This document shows, piece after piece, positions 1 to 10,481 of a stretch of 64,000 nt of DNA. The number at the start of each line of letters is the position of its first letter. Position 1 is the stretch's first letter. Below the pieces are notes generated by a model. That model saw only the letters and a list, made by a program, of their open reading frames with translations. It did not search any database and had not been told where the DNA came from. Source of the DNA: Symbiodinium kawagutii (lineage: Eukaryota; Sar; Dinophyceae; Suessiales; Symbiodiniaceae); contig VSDK01006225.1 in the NCBI GenBank assembly GCA_009767595.1, positions 372,986 to 436,985 of the forward strand, given 5' to 3'. The translations under genes were made by a program, and so were the position numbers.

Positions 1-193
1 GTGATGTGATGTGATGTGATGTGATGTGATGTGATGTGATGTGATGTGATGTGATGTGATGTGATGTGATGTGATGTGATGTGATGTGATGTGATGTGAT
101 GTGATGTGATGTGATGTGATGTGATGTGACTGATGTGATGTGAGGTGATGTGAGGTGATGTGAGGTGATGTGAGGTGTGATGTGATGTGATGT
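1..193. repeat. GTGAT pentanucleotide satellite
   Basis: The window opens inside a tandem array of the 5-mer GTGAT, perfect for about 128 bp, then degenerating to GTGAG/GTGAT mixtures up to about 193. The left edge is cut by the window so the full length is unknown. No coding potential is claimed. Confidence 0.95.
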
Positions 194-370
194 GCGGGTT
201 TCAATCAGAATGTCTAAGAGATTCTAAGAGCGTGTGCCCAAATCCATTCAGATGTATCAGGAATCTGGGGTATAGAATATTTTGGAAGGATGTGGTACGT
301 TTGGTCCATCACCCCTGAGGAATCCGGGCAGTTCACACCTTCTTTCGCAAGCGTCCCGCATCAGCACCCG

Positions 371-596
371 CGGTAAGCTCCACAGTCAAAGCTCCTCAGT
401 GCGAGCTCCATGTGAAGAGCCTGGACCTGTGCCGACTCATCACCCCACCTGAGCGCTCCAGCAGTGGCTTGCCATCTCCCTTGGCGCGACGGCAACGGAA
501 CTTGCAACGGAAGAGCTTGCCCTGTCGGACCAGGGACCCGTCCAAGCGCGGCGCGCGAAAGTCGGAGGCCAACTTGGGAATCCTGCGCCATGGTCA
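371..596. CDS. Exon-like GC-rich island, strand unresolved
   Basis: A GC- and GC3-rich island open on both strands. On the + strand it follows CCACAG and reads through ELHVKSLDLCR and KSEANLGILRHG to a GTCAGA donor. On the - strand a frame from 582 to 449 begins after GCGCAG, reads LASDFRAPRLDGSL and RAKGDGKPLLER and meets a GTGGGG donor. Both have plausible splice sites, so I cannot choose. No family is recognised. That it is an exon of something is inferred from composition and open frames only. Confidence 0.4.
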
Positions 597-1296
597 GAGC
601 CGGGAGATATGATACATATTGTGGTATTGTATGATATTGTTATTTGTAAGCAATGACATGAGCAATTACTAGCAATCATTAACCTTCATATGTTTGGGTG
701 ACGGTATTTGTTCTATATCGCAATAATTCGCAATGTATGTCTTTGACTGTTTGCATTTGTAAAGGTGAAGTGCAAATAATAGCACACCATGGAACCATCG
801 ACTTGGCACTTGGAACGTGCTATGCAAAATGTTCATGAAATGACGTTGATGGCAGCCACAAACAGCGCAGATAAGCGCAGATGAGCAGGTAAAACGACCA
901 TGAAAGATCCCTGTCTTAGCCTTGGACAAGTTGATTCGCACTGACTAGAACTCCCCTCAAATCCGAAACGTGTCCGGCACAGGTCTACCCGTTCCATCTA
1001 TACAATGTCAGCATTCGCCAGAGCCCCGTGGGATAGTACGGCATCCCACGTTATTCCCATTGAATTTATTTAAGCATATTCGAACCAATTTCTCTTTTCG
1101 GGGTGCACAGGGGGCAGGGTTCATTTTGGGGAGGGTTTTACTAGTCGGCAAGATGCATCAGAATACGTCAATGCCCGTGGAAAAGCCCCCCGGGCAATCC
1201 CAACTGCCTATTACTCCCCCATGTTGCATTGTCAAGTATCCAAAAGCTGTCAGCAGGAGGAACATGTTGTTGCTCTTCTCTTCGTTGTTTTTTGTT
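597..1296. other. AT-richer stretch without a supported gene
   Basis: No GC-rich exon island with splice-like borders was found. A long + frame (970-1551) exists only because it runs into the GTT repeat that follows, so it is not called. Confidence 0.5.
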
Positions 1297-1343
1297 GTTG
1301 TCTTTGTCTTTGTCTTTGTCTTTGTGTTTTTCTTTGTCTTTGT

Positions 1344-1397
<54 letters not shown>
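1297..1397. repeat. TTTGTC then GTT microsatellite
   Basis: About 50 bp of TTTGTC-type hexamers pass into about 18 GTT triplets. Translated it gives polyvaline, polyleucine or polycysteine on + and polythreonine on -; this is simple-sequence DNA, not protein. Confidence 0.9.
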
Positions 1398-1578
1398 CGT
1401 CGTTCTCCGCATCATCGTTTTTGTTCCTGTCGTTCTTGTTCTCTCACTGCGCCGCATGGCCTTTGAGCATTTCTCTCCGGCGGCCCCTTGGCTGGGACCG
1501 GCGGAGAATCTAAACATGTTTTTCCTCAGATCTATGAAATCATGTTCTTAAAGGAAATCAGTTACATATGTTTTCAGA

Positions 1579-1620
1579 ATCAACATGGATCAACATGGAT
1601 CAACATTGATCAACCACTTC
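1579..1620. repeat. ATCAACATGG short tandem repeat
   Basis: Three to four degenerate copies of a 12-mer related to ATCAACATGG sit just before the exon island at 1668. Similar GATCAACA words recur in the window. Confidence 0.6.
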
Positions 1621-1667
1621 AACCTTGATTGACCACATTTTTCACCGCGACCATCTTTGCCCACCAG

Positions 1668-1880
1668 GTCTGCCAGGTCGAACCGGGCCCCGTGCTTCAG
1701 CTGCTCCCGGCCCCACCCGTGGCCCGCCCGGGCTCGGCCGGACGCTTTCCGCAACGCCTGGGCTGGGCGCAGGCCGCGCCCGGGATGCCGCTGCGCCCTG
1801 CGAAGCTCAGCCAGCCCAGCTGGGGCCTGGAGGTGATGCCCCTGAGCGCCCCGGAGCTCTGGGGACCTGAGGGCAGCAAG
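1668..1880 (+). CDS. Internal exon, unidentified proline/leucine-rich protein
   Basis: After a pyrimidine-rich acceptor (TTTGCCCACCAG) there are 71 codons open in phase 0, ending at AGCAAG before GTCAAG. Third-position GC is very high (CTG, GCC, CAG, GAG preferred), as expected of dinoflagellate exons. Visible peptides are PGPVLQLLPAPP, RFPQRLGWAQAAP and SWGLEVMPLSAPELW. The minus strand is also open in one arginine/histidine-rich frame with a good acceptor, so the strand is not certain. It lies upstream of, and on the same strand as, the AlkB-like gene and could be part of it, but no AlkB motif is visible here. Confidence 0.45.
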
Positions 1881-2503
1881 GTCAAGGCATGAAGCAACGA
1901 CCAATGATGATTTCATATGATTTAATTGGTTAATATAAGTGAATTAGTATGATTTCATTGCAGTAATTGGCAATTGGCTGAATTATGTTAAGTTAATTAG
2001 TGGTTGATAATGAGTTGGAGACGAACTTAGTTAACCAACACATACCAACACATAAAGAAACTGGTTGGTAACGAAGAGTAGTGACCAACGTTTTTTTGAA
2101 TAGGGATCTATGCTATGGATTATGTATGGTTGCGGGGCAAGCTACCATCCCAAAGCCATGGGATTCGTACTGATTCCATCCCAGCAGTTGGACTAGCTCA
2201 TAGCCGCATAGCGATGCTCACATCGTGGTCAACTGTATAGCTGACTATGGTGATCTATGGTGTCAAACATTCACAAGCAGGTGCATTATGGGCGGCACCG
2301 TGGTGACTATGATCACCATACCCAATTAACTACTCAGTTCTGCATACTTACAACTACTGCTTGACCAGCCATAGAGATTGTATGATGACAACATATGCCG
2401 CATGATGCTGGACTGTGGTAAATCTTCGATTCTTCGATCGTAGCCACCCAGTCAACGATAGTTTTTCTGACTGTATAGTAGTATAGGTCTAGAAGCAATA
2501 AGT

Positions 2504-2572
2504 TCATAGATACTCTCTTGCAGGCTGCAACTCCCAGAAACAAGTTCATAGATACTCGCAGGCTGCAACTCC
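2504..2572. repeat. Direct duplication of ~32 bp
   Basis: TTCATAGATACTC...GCAGGCTGCAACTCCC occurs twice in tandem with a small indel (CTCTTG present only in the first copy). A recent local duplication. Confidence 0.7.
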
Positions 2573-3112
2573 CTTGCCTAAACAGCGGGCACAACTCTGT
2601 TGCAGTTCCGCTGTAGATGAATTGCGCAGAAGTTGCTCCAATGTCACTGTCAGTCATGGTTGCCATTGCCATCTGCAGTAGGCCCATTTGCCCAAAGAAC
2701 ATTTGAGGCCAAGGATCAAAGACTTAAGGCGATGCCATATCAGGATTCAACATGTGACTCGCGACTTCTTTGGTCCCCGAGAGTGACCCAGGTCAACGTA
2801 GGTCTATGGTCTTGGGAAGCTCCCAGGCTGGCTAGGGTTTGAATTTCGATCATTAACTAGAGCAGTCGGCTAAAAACCATCAAAAAGGATCAAAAAGGAA
2901 CATTATTGTATTTATTGTGCTCCAGACTCAAATCGTTTTGTTAAAGTACGTCTATGGGAATATGAAATGTGCATAGGTGCAGTCAAATTCTGTGAGTTCC
3001 CTATCAACAAACGATCGTACTTTCCAAATGACACTGCAATTTGAGCATATGAGCTACTGTCAAAAAACCTGGCCTAGTAGATGTACTGAAGTGGAATATA
3101 GGCTAAAACCTT

Positions 3113-3205
3113 GGAAAACGAAGGCGAACCTCTAAAATGAAGGCGGAACATTTGTCGTGAAAACCATATGAACCGAAGGCGGACCTTCTAAACGAAGGCT
3201 CGATA
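3113..3205. repeat. Degenerate AACGAAGGCGGA repeats
   Basis: Three or four imperfect copies of a 25-45 bp unit with AACGAAGGCG and ACCTCTAAA/CCTTCTAAA. No function is inferred. Confidence 0.5.
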
Positions 3206-3605
3206 GCTATTCCACTATATTCCACTTTTTGATGCTTACATTTTGGGGATGGCTCATGCCCAGGGGGAGCCAAGAGACCCCAAATGACTACAAGCCCATT
3301 GTGGCATGGAAACATTTGGCCTCTGGAGGGGTCTTGGCTATCAGCAAGTTCCTGTGGGTTTTTAGAGGTTTCTAGCATTTTTAATATGTGTGGCAATCTA
3401 TTTGTAACCGTATCCAACTTAGAACTGCTGGCAGGGGAGCAAACATTTGCCAGGCGCTGTTGTGACAAGCAACCGGACCTTCCGAATCACAAGCACCCAA
3501 CCTTCGGTTGAACGAAAAGATTAGCAGGTGAGATGCGCCTCATGAATGCTGGGAGCAAGGGGAAGCCATCCGTTTTTGGAGTCACGAACCACTAAAAATG
3601 ACGAG

Positions 3606-3683
3606 ATCAATGTGAGCTTCCCAAGGGTGCCACCAGTGTCGCCGGGCCCCTGGCTTGAGAACCAGGAGGCAGCCGGGGTGCTG
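3606..3683 (+). CDS. Exon with strong GTGAGT donor
   Basis: Open frame INVSFPRVPPVSPGPW to ENQEAAGVL ends exactly at CTG before a consensus GTGAGT donor at 3684. The 26 codons are GC3-rich. The acceptor is not certain: GACGAG at 3605 gives phase 0, and a more upstream AG is possible. The intron after it contains family A element A1. It is on the strand of the AlkB-like gene 600 bp downstream and may be one of its 5' exons; this is inference from position only. Confidence 0.5.
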
Positions 3684-3722
3684 GTGAGTTGTGATTGCTG
3701 CGGATGTATCTGCAAATCAGTG

Positions 3723-3801
3723 CTGGTTTGTGGTTTCGTGCCTGGGATTGTGATTGAAATGCACGTTTTTGGTTGACCTCGGTGAAACCACCACGAACCA
3801 G
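3723..3801. mobile_element. Family A introner-like element, copy A1
   Basis: A 79 bp element with inverted termini CTGGTTTGTGGTTTC and GAAACCACCACGAACCAG. It lies in the intron after the exon ending at 3683 and its right end offers a CCAG 3' splice site. Related to copies at 7001, 8713, 36768, 40420, 41441, 42111 and 48548. Confidence 0.7.
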
Positions 3802-4307
3802 ATCAGCATTTGAATCTCGTGGAAATTTCTAAGTGCTTCTTTTGTCCAGTTTCGTCTTCGTTTCCTGGACGCTGTTTTTCTGCAATTTTTGGCCAGCGCG
3901 ACTGAGCAGAGATGTGCGACATTTGGGCCACTCATTCTCCACTATCGCCTTCCGCTATGGCCTTAATTTATGAATCTCTTGGAAAACCTGGTGATTTTCA
4001 ATTGACACCAGGTGAGCAGTGTCAGAGGCCGTGCTTGGTGCCGGGCACGTTAGCTGCAGCTTGATGGCAGCCTACGAGCATCATACAGAGTGAGACCGTC
4101 CACAACTAGGGAATCATGATATGAATCCCAGTTGGCTCCCCACTACTTCTCCCTTTAATCTATTTATTCTTATAGTCCCATGAACATCCATGAGCTATAG
4201 CCTACTATACTTCCCCATCTGATTCTATAGCCTCTAATCCTTACATGAGCCTTTTCTTTTCAGCAACAGTAGTCCCAGCAAGTGGCGAACTGACATCAAC
4301 TCCGGAG

Positions 4308-6021
4308 GCGCAAAGCCCAAGGCTTGCGAAACGAATCAGCGACGAGCTGCCTGAATGACAACGAGAAGTGAAAATGAGCTCACTGTAGTGAAGAGTGCTA
4401 TTCAATAGTTAATAACTGAGGTGAAGAAGCACGATGAAAATCACAACTTACCAGTTAATTGGATGTAACTGGTGGTGCATAAGTGCTGGTGAATACTCAA
4501 TCCGTTTATGAAAAAATGCTGAGTTTTGGGAGGTAACACTAGTGGCCCCAGGTTTGATGATGCAATTCTAAGTGTGGGCCACTGGGGCGGTGTCTAGGGC
4601 TGGAAGCGGATCAATACATGTGTAATTGAAGCCAGGGTGGTTGGCACATTGTTGCTCCCTAATTGATCCGTATACCACCAAATTAATTAATCGGCAGGGG
4701 AATGCCTGCATATCATTGGTTATGGGTCGGCATCCCTCAGAAAGGATGTGCAGAGTAGGAAGCGGTTCCGCATAATTTGAAGGCGCCGATGTAAACGTTT
4801 GGAGATGCTTGCCCCCAAGTTTGAAATCAGCTAGAAGCCGACTCTTCAAATAAAGAACACAGTAGGTCCAGTAAGATTTCGGAATTTCAGGGAGGCAACA
4901 ACTTTAATAGATGTTTCTAGTCACCTGCTATTCCTGTTATGGTCACCATTTCAACTTGTCATGCAGCATCATTGCCAAAACCGTAATCGTTCATGACACC
5001 CTGCTGTTGCAGAAGCTCATCCTCCAAGGTGCCAGTCACCAACAGCATTGTGGAATTGGACTTGGAAGATGGTGATGTCCTGACAATGGAGGCCCAACAT
5101 TCCCGGCAGAAACCGTATGAAACCCGGTTTTGGATGGAAACCTACACATCTTAGGGGTTCCTGGGGGATTTATATTTAGGGGAAGGGCTTAGTCGCTTGG
5201 TCACCAATGCATTATTAACACACATCACTCACTCTTTGGGGCCGAGAGCATGGTGTCACCATGTATCAACGTTTCACGTGGAGAATGGCCCACCAGGAAC
5301 CAACACATGATGAACGGACAAGGATTGCAGTGTCAGGCTATCGCTGGGGTAGTCATTGCATGTCGTGAATTTCAAAATTGGATTCTTCCGGCCACCGTTT
5401 AGCAACTGTCTGTGTCTTTTTGGCACCTGGTATTGAATTTAATTTCACGATTCTTGCCCATCATTCACCGTTCAAAGCCATGGCTAGCCGCGAACCACGT
5501 AGGATAGGTGAAACCTCAAAGATACTCCGAGATAAATTTGTGGCTATCAAATGGAGGTTAATCACTGATATATCACTGATATTCACTGATAATTACTATT
5601 TGATTCCTCTTTTGCAAGTCCCAGTTCATGTCCTGTTGTGACTGGGTCACAGGTGGTCACAGTGCGCCCCACATCCAGATTGGTGCAGGGCCGGTTGCAA
5701 AGACATTGCTTGCACTTCGTGCCCAAGTGCAACCCGAGGGAGCCCTTGAGGGACGCCTCCTGTTTGCAGCTTGAGAGTGGGCTGGGGACATGAACTGCGC
5801 ATGACATTCTGTGACGTGGATATGGTGGTGCCGAGCGGGTGATCGCCACCATGCAACCAAGTAAGATGACAACGACTATGACACATGATGACAACATGGC
5901 CTTAAAACATGATGCCATTTATCCATATGCCATATTCAAACAAGCGATGGCAGCAGCAACTGCACCGCACCGCAACCGCAACTGCAACCGCAACCGCAAC
6001 TGCAACCCCAACCGCAACCGC

Positions 6022-6055
<34 letters not shown>

Positions 6056-6328
6056 GCAACAACAACAACAACAACAAAAACAACAACAACATACACAGCA
6101 ACAGCAGTGGCAACAACCACAACCATCACACAAAACGAATGAATTAACTATTCACCCTCGCCAATTCGTGATGACGTCCAGAGTTGAAATTTACTCTCAA
6201 GGGTTGACATCAACTACATAGTCGATACCAGGGGTAGTGATAAACACCTGCCCGCAGGTGTGTTGAATCCCCATGCTCAGGAACGGATCAACATCACCTT
6301 TCGATGGGCTGCTTGGCTACGCCTATAG
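4308..6328 (+). CDS. AlkB-type 2OG-Fe(II) dioxygenase, C-terminal half
   Basis: Four exons join in consistent phase: 4308-4367, 5013-5091, 5689-5739 (or -5754) and 6281-6328 with stop TAG. Together they read RKAQGLRNE, then SIVELDLEDGDVLTMEG, then RLQRHCLHFVPKCNPR, then ERINITFRW. This is the known AlkB/ALKBH2-3 order: strand with R-K, the L-x-x-G-D-(V/L)-L-x-M-(E/N) turn, H-x-(V/L)-P carrying the distal iron-binding histidine, and the R-(V/I)-N-(L/I)-T-F-R strand binding 2-oxoglutarate. Phase 2 plus 1 restores a lysine codon between exons 1 and 2. Intron 1 uses a GC donor and intron 2 a GA or GC donor, typical of dinoflagellates. The upstream exons with the H-x-D iron motif were not located, so the gene is partial here. 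Family function is oxidative removal of alkyl groups from nucleic acid; the substrate is not predictable. Confidence 0.72.
5965..6103. repeat. CAACCG/CAA microsatellite in AlkB-like intron
   Basis: CAACCG and CAACTG hexamers grade into AAC triplets with some CAG/AAA interruptions. It lies inside the last intron of the AlkB-like gene, so the polyasparagine/polythreonine/polyvaline frames are not protein. Confidence 0.9.
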
Positions 6329-6755
6329 AGTCCCCACTGAACTGCGGGTGAGGCTGGGTATTCCGTGAACAGGGGGAAGGATGACTTATCACATGAACTA
6401 CTTCTCTTTCATATGATTCATATGGATGATACCATATGGGGATGCCATTGCCCCAAGAGTGTTTCCAGGATCAAGACTTGATGTTTCAGGGGCGTGCGGT
6501 CGGAGGTTGACAGTGCTGCGCAAGGGTTGGTGGAGATATCCTCCATGGCCCGTATCAGGTGCCGAATTAGTAACTTGCCTTGGCACAGTCTCGATGGTGG
6601 CTTGAATATGTTGGCCCCTATCTTGAATGATCAAGCTATACCACAAGCATACTGGTAGCGCTAATGCTCGCTGGTGAACCCTTGACTTCAAATCAGGATT
6701 TGCCCTCAACACTGCACGGCAATGATCATGTTCCACACCGGTTCGCCGGGAGCAG
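6329..6755. other. Short interval without supported gene
   Basis: Minus frame 6398-6736 is open but has no exon-like composition or splice context. I see nothing firm. Confidence 0.45.
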
Positions 6756-6880
6756 ATTCGAATGGCCCACCCTGAGGTCCGAGAGCATCGATATCGCTGC
6801 CCTTTGCGTTGGAGGCGCGGCCGAGCAGGATCTGGAAGCCATGAATGGGGAGACGTGGGGAGCGAGAGGCCCCTGGAGCT
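6756..6880 (+). CDS. Exon, unidentified protein
   Basis: After GGGAGCAG the + frame reads EWPTLRSESIDIAALC and VGGAAEQDLEAMNGETWG before a GTTCTTG donor-like site. Codons are GC3-rich and the peptide is natural in composition. No family recognised. The following intron would contain family A copy A2. Confidence 0.5.
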
Positions 6881-7000
6881 GTTCTTGTTGAGAAACTGTG
6901 CAGTTCTGTCCAGTAATAGGTTGTAACCATTCTAGTCATGGTTAATATGATGGTAATTGATGGCTAATGAGTAATCAATAGTAATGGTTGAACAAGTACA

Positions 7001-7099
7001 AGTTGGTGGTTTCAAACACTTGTTTCCCAAACGTATTCCTAAATGGTTGGTCGGTTGACTAGTACAATATTTTTCATACGGATCGAAACCACCAACCAG
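7001..7099. mobile_element. Family A introner-like element, copy A2
   Basis: Left end AGTTGGTGGTTTC, inner AATGGTTGGTCGGTTGACTAG, right end GAAACCACCAACCAG. About 99 bp. The right terminus is a ready-made 3' splice site (CCAACCAG). Confidence 0.75.
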
Positions 7100-7441
7100 A
7101 TTGCATTTGGAATTGCTGACATTTGTTGACTATCATTGTGACAAGTCAGATGTGCCAATCATTTTAGTTTATGAAAGATATTCAGCATCAGAGCTACCCT
7201 GCTTGAACGTGGGAGGCATTTCTCGTGCAATTAAAATGATTTTGCTGGGTCGTTCACCCGATAGTGAAGAACAGCCACTCGGGTAGCGGGTTGTGGGTTC
7301 ATTGGGTGCCGCGGCTTAGCGGTGAGCAAGCTTAAATCTAACCGAGCTGATGGTTAACATGAGAAACTTAGCCATAGGCAACACTGGAGGTAACCTCCCC
7401 GATGCTCGCGGCTTATCAACCACCATCCCCTTATCATGAAG

Positions 7442-7572
7442 GGCCTGTGAAGAGGTGGCACTTGGACCCCGCCAGGGACTCGGAGATTGAGCCCAGCCTG
7501 TCACTTGAATGGAAATGGCTCCAGAAGCAGAGGATTTTCTGCCCTGTTGTTGATGGCGTCGCCGAAAACCTG
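7442..7572 (+). CDS. Exon, unidentified protein
   Basis: Acceptor ATCATGAAG, then an open frame with PVKRWHLDPARDSEIEPSL, SLEWKWLQKQRIF and CPVVDGVAENL ending in phase 0 before GTTGATC. It is GC3-rich and protein-like (tryptophan and charged residues, no bias). No domain recognised. Same strand as the island at 6756. Confidence 0.6.
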
Positions 7573-7739
7573 GTTGATCAAATCATGTTTTTTCCATCAC
7601 ATGGTCCCCAGAGTTTCATCCTTCCAAGTAACTCTTTGGATTGTATTCCGTAACTGTGCTGCTTGCCTTTGTTAAACACCGTCATTGTCCCGCTAAAATG
7701 CGGTCGATCCTGTAACCATGTTTTTTTGGCATTCCTCAG

Positions 7740-7786
7740 GACCGGGGAAAACGGTGACGCACTGCTCCGGAAACATCAAGAGGTTC
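7740..7786 (+). CDS. Possible short exon
   Basis: CATTCCTCAG acceptor followed by the + frame TGENGDALLRKHQE and a GTTCACC donor-like site. Very short, so weak; it would belong with the exon ending at 7572. Confidence 0.35.
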
Positions 7787-8104
7787 ACCACGGTTCACCA
7801 TAGGGAGAACAGGTTCCCCGCTAGGCTGAGAAAATGACATGGTGAAGTGAGACACTTTGGTGCGGCGACAGTAGCCGATGGATGTTACACAAAGTTGGCC
7901 CCCAGAACCGACGCCTTCGGAAGTAGCAGCTGAGGGCCATTAAGCCTTTTCTTTATTTTTCTTTGGGTATTTGTTTAGGCGTTCATGAATGGCGTCCCTC
8001 CAAAAGAGACAGGGGTTCCCTGGGAAAATCTTATTGTATCTTATTGTGGGAGATGCTTGGGGGGCACACCCACTGTCCAAAGATTCGTTGCAGATTGAGC
8101 GCAC

Positions 8105-8225
8105 CGTACTCTTAACCGAGCTGCCAGTTCAATGCCGCTTCGATTTGGGTGCTCCACAGGAAACTCAGTTCGAACGCATGACCGCAACTCCTTGGGCGTT
8201 GGGCTTGACCTCGCTTCAAAAGGGG
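8105..8225 (+). CDS. Weak exon candidate
   Basis: Within a 96-codon + frame (7989-8279) the segment LPVQCRFDLGAPQETQ to ATPWALGLTSLQ is plausible protein after an ACCGAG acceptor-like site. The minus strand is open as well. No family. Confidence 0.3.
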
Positions 8226-8458
8226 CGGTGGATGAATGCAATGACTCGAAATTGCCATTCCCATAGTTCTAAGTACTGATTAAACATCAACAGCCAATAG
8301 CCATTATTAGCCAAGACGATGTAATCATCATCAACCATTCATATTGGGCGAAGCCATAGTGATGCCCCAGCAAAAATAACTATCAATATTAAATCACAAA
8401 GTTACATAGTATCTTGAACCCATCGTGGTCAATTTTTTTCCACCTGGAGCTTCCCCAG

Positions 8459-8555
8459 GTCCGCCATCACGGGCGGCTTGGAGCACCACTTTCATGGTGA
8501 AGACCACAGGCACGGCGGGACCTCGTGGCCGACGTCGTGGGTGGGACATGGCAAG
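8459..8555 (+). CDS. Histidine-rich exon with GTGGGT donor
   Basis: Acceptor GCTTCCCCAG and donor AAG|GTGGGT bracket 97 bp. The frame with GC3 near 80% reads SAITGGLEHHFHGEDHRHGG to SWPTSWVGHGK. Histidines could bind metal but no motif is recognised. A second + frame and one - frame are open with lower GC3. Confidence 0.5.
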
Positions 8556-8582
8556 GTGGGTGCAGAACTGGCAGGATCCAGT

Positions 8583-8806
8583 TGTTGGTGGTTTGAAACA
8601 GTGAAATTGGGATTTAAACCACAATAATATCATTATCTTTCAACATCAAGGCATCGATAATGGTCAATAATAGGAGACGATAAGTAACAAGCTTATGCTT
8701 AAACAACTACAGGCTGGTGGTTTGATTGACATTTGTTAACTTTTCCAGGTGTAATTATTAACAAACGGTTGGTTGAAATTGTCGTAGGGGTGGTTCAACC
8801 ACCAAC
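8583..8806. mobile_element. Family A element(s), copy A3
   Basis: TTGGTGGTTTGAAAC at 8585 and GGCTGGTGGTTTGATTG at 8713 are two left-type ends; the right end is GGTTCAACCACCAACATC at about 8806 after the core ACGGTTGGTTGAAATTGTC. Possibly a nested or fused pair. It directly follows the exon ending at 8555. Confidence 0.55.
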
Positions 8807-9551
8807 ATCGATCAGCATCGATCAACAATAAGTTTCGATCACTAACAAGACCCCACTGCCAGAGGTGTAGAATCAAAGGCAGCCAAGAACAACTACATAA
8901 CTCACTTCCTTCGCGACAGGCTACTTCCGTTGAGTTTACACTTCGAAGGAGGCGCTTATGCCCGGAAACCCAGCGACACCTGCCCAGATTGAGCAGAGCC
9001 TAGCCTGAAACAGTTGAAGTGAACAAAGTGAGTTCCTTTGAGAAGATAGTTGGGCAGTGAATTCATTTCCTTTGGAGGATTTCGAGAAAATTCAACAAAA
9101 GCGTCCAGAAAGTGTCCCAGGAAAAGCCGGTTTGCAGGCGCAGCATACTTCATGGACCCATTAGATTACCAATTGCCTGAAGAGCTCAAGGATCTTGAGT
9201 TTGGTGCATGCACAATTTACATGGAATTTGGAAACGCGAACTCCAAGTTTACCTACCCCTACATACGCGTAGTCTTTACTTCACAGCTACATATGGCCAT
9301 AGTGACTTGAAAAAGCAAAAAGCCAGGTGCATTCTCCAAATGCCCTGAGTGCTGGCGTAGCTGAGTCAAGCACATTTTCCCTCTGGCAATTGGAATGCAA
9401 CACTTGGAGATCCCAGAGAAGGATAAAAAGGATAGAAAAGATAGCAGAGTTTCACCCAGGTAGCTGGGTGGCTGACCAACCTCGCTGGAGCACGATTCGT
9501 TTGTAAATGGTTCACCTCGCCAGATATCAACATGGCGCTACAGGCGCCCTT

Positions 9552-9554
<3 letters not shown>
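8807..9554. other. Uncertain coding content
   Basis: After CTTCGCGACAG (about 8920) all three + frames are open for 20-27 codons (for example EFTLRRRRLCPETQRHLPR then stop), so a last exon may end near 9008, but I cannot select the frame. A + frame at 9050-9310 is open without splice support. Confidence 0.3.

Positions 9555-9597
<43 letters not shown>
9555..9597. repeat. ATC microsatellite
   Basis: About 14 ATC triplets. Polyisoleucine in the enclosing + frame is an artefact. Confidence 0.9.
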
Positions 9598-9714
9598 CAG
9601 TCATAGTCATGCCCAGCGCCAGCATTTCAGGGAAACATTTGGGAGCTGCGCCACAGCCTATTTCGATGGCTGGATGGCTTGTTCCAAGTCACTGGTGCCG
9701 CTTACCCTTCCCAG

Positions 9715-9851
9715 GTCAGCGATTGGAGTCTCCAGGTGGGGCCATGGCCACATATCTTGGCGGCAGTCGACGGGTGGTCATTGATCAAGCGGTTGATGCA
9801 ACGAACAAGGCGCCGCTTGCAGACATGATATGGCAACTTATCGAAGCCCGC
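9715..9851 (+). CDS. Exon, unidentified protein
   Basis: Acceptor TTACCCTTCCCAG, then the + frame RLESPGGAMATYLGG, SRRVVIDQAVDATNKAPL and ADMIWQLIEARCF. It is amphipathic and protein-like. A second frame is open for 37 codons, so the frame is probable, not certain. Donor not resolved. Confidence 0.45.
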
Positions 9852-10339
9852 TGTTTCGGCAATAATTAGCTTAGATTATCTTAGATTGCATGTTTGGGCA
9901 ATTTTGGCTCACAGAAATTGATGACCCATTGTGGCCAGGCTTCAGGGGCACAAGAAAAAAGATTGCAATAGATTGCATTAATTTCTCTTATCCACCACAT
10001 GTCTATCAGTTGCTGATGACCCTTGCCAGAAAACAATCCTGAAAACTATCACGGAAGGCTGCAGTCAGCCCCCAGAATTCTTCGCGTGGGGTCTTTGATG
10101 CTTCTCTTGGGTTCACCATCCCTCAGAGGCCAAGCGAAATGTCCCAGTTTCAACTATATATGTCCATGGTGGTTCTGGAGCAGCGGCAACCATTTTGGAG
10201 GCTCACAAAAATACAGGAGTTGGATTCATTCCAACCTTCACCATCCAGAAGTGGAGGTCCAAATCAAGGGGCTGTCACTGGGGGTACCCCCATGTTGTTT
10301 TCTGTCAATGCCAGAGGGATGCCCAGTGTACGCCCTTAC

Positions 10340-10481
10340 CAACCATGAAGGACCAGGGCGTCACTGTACAGGCGTGTCCTGGTGTCTTGAACCCGTCGCC
10401 TGAGCTGCGGCTGTGCGACGGTTGCAAGCATGCCGGGGCCGCCAGCTGGACTGCTCCACTGGTGCTGAAGCGGATTCTTTA
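10340..10481 (+). CDS. Terminal exon, unidentified protein
   Basis: A + frame reads MKDQGVTVQACPGVLNPSP, ELRLCDGCKHAGAASWTAPL and ends VLKRIL-stop at 10481. GC3 is very high (CTG, AAG, GCC, GAC). A C-x-x-C (CDGC) is present. The open frame extends upstream to 10195 but the GC-rich part begins near 10340. It probably marks the 3' end of a + strand gene. Confidence 0.55.

Larger units (their letters stand above)
1881..3605. other. 1.7 kb without a confident exon
   Basis: Contains a direct duplication of about 32 bp (2504-2572, CTGCAGGCTGCAACTCCC type) and degenerate copies of an AACGAAGGCGGA-containing unit at 3113-3205. Minus frames 2334-2702 and 3103-3468 are open but lack splice context and are not supported. 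Confidence 0.45.

Noticed and set aside
371..596. Aspartyl-tRNA synthetase OB-fold (ELHVKSL)
   Set aside because: Only a six-residue resemblance; the rest of the frame does not follow the family.
970..1551. 193-codon + ORF
   Set aside because: Open mainly because of the GTT/TTTGTC repeat; no exon-like codon use outside it.
4264..4358. Terminal exon reading SGELTSTPEAQSPRLAKR to stop after a strong CTTTTCTTTTCAG acceptor
   Set aside because: The AlkB-compatible frame from 4308 with donor GTGAAA at 4368 joins the next exon in phase and makes family sense; this frame does not. The strong acceptor remains unexplained.
9885..9915. Possible relict dinoflagellate spliced leader (ATTTTGGCTCA)
   Set aside because: Only ATTTTGGCTCA matches the known leader end; upstream CCGTAGCC is absent and the next bases differ.
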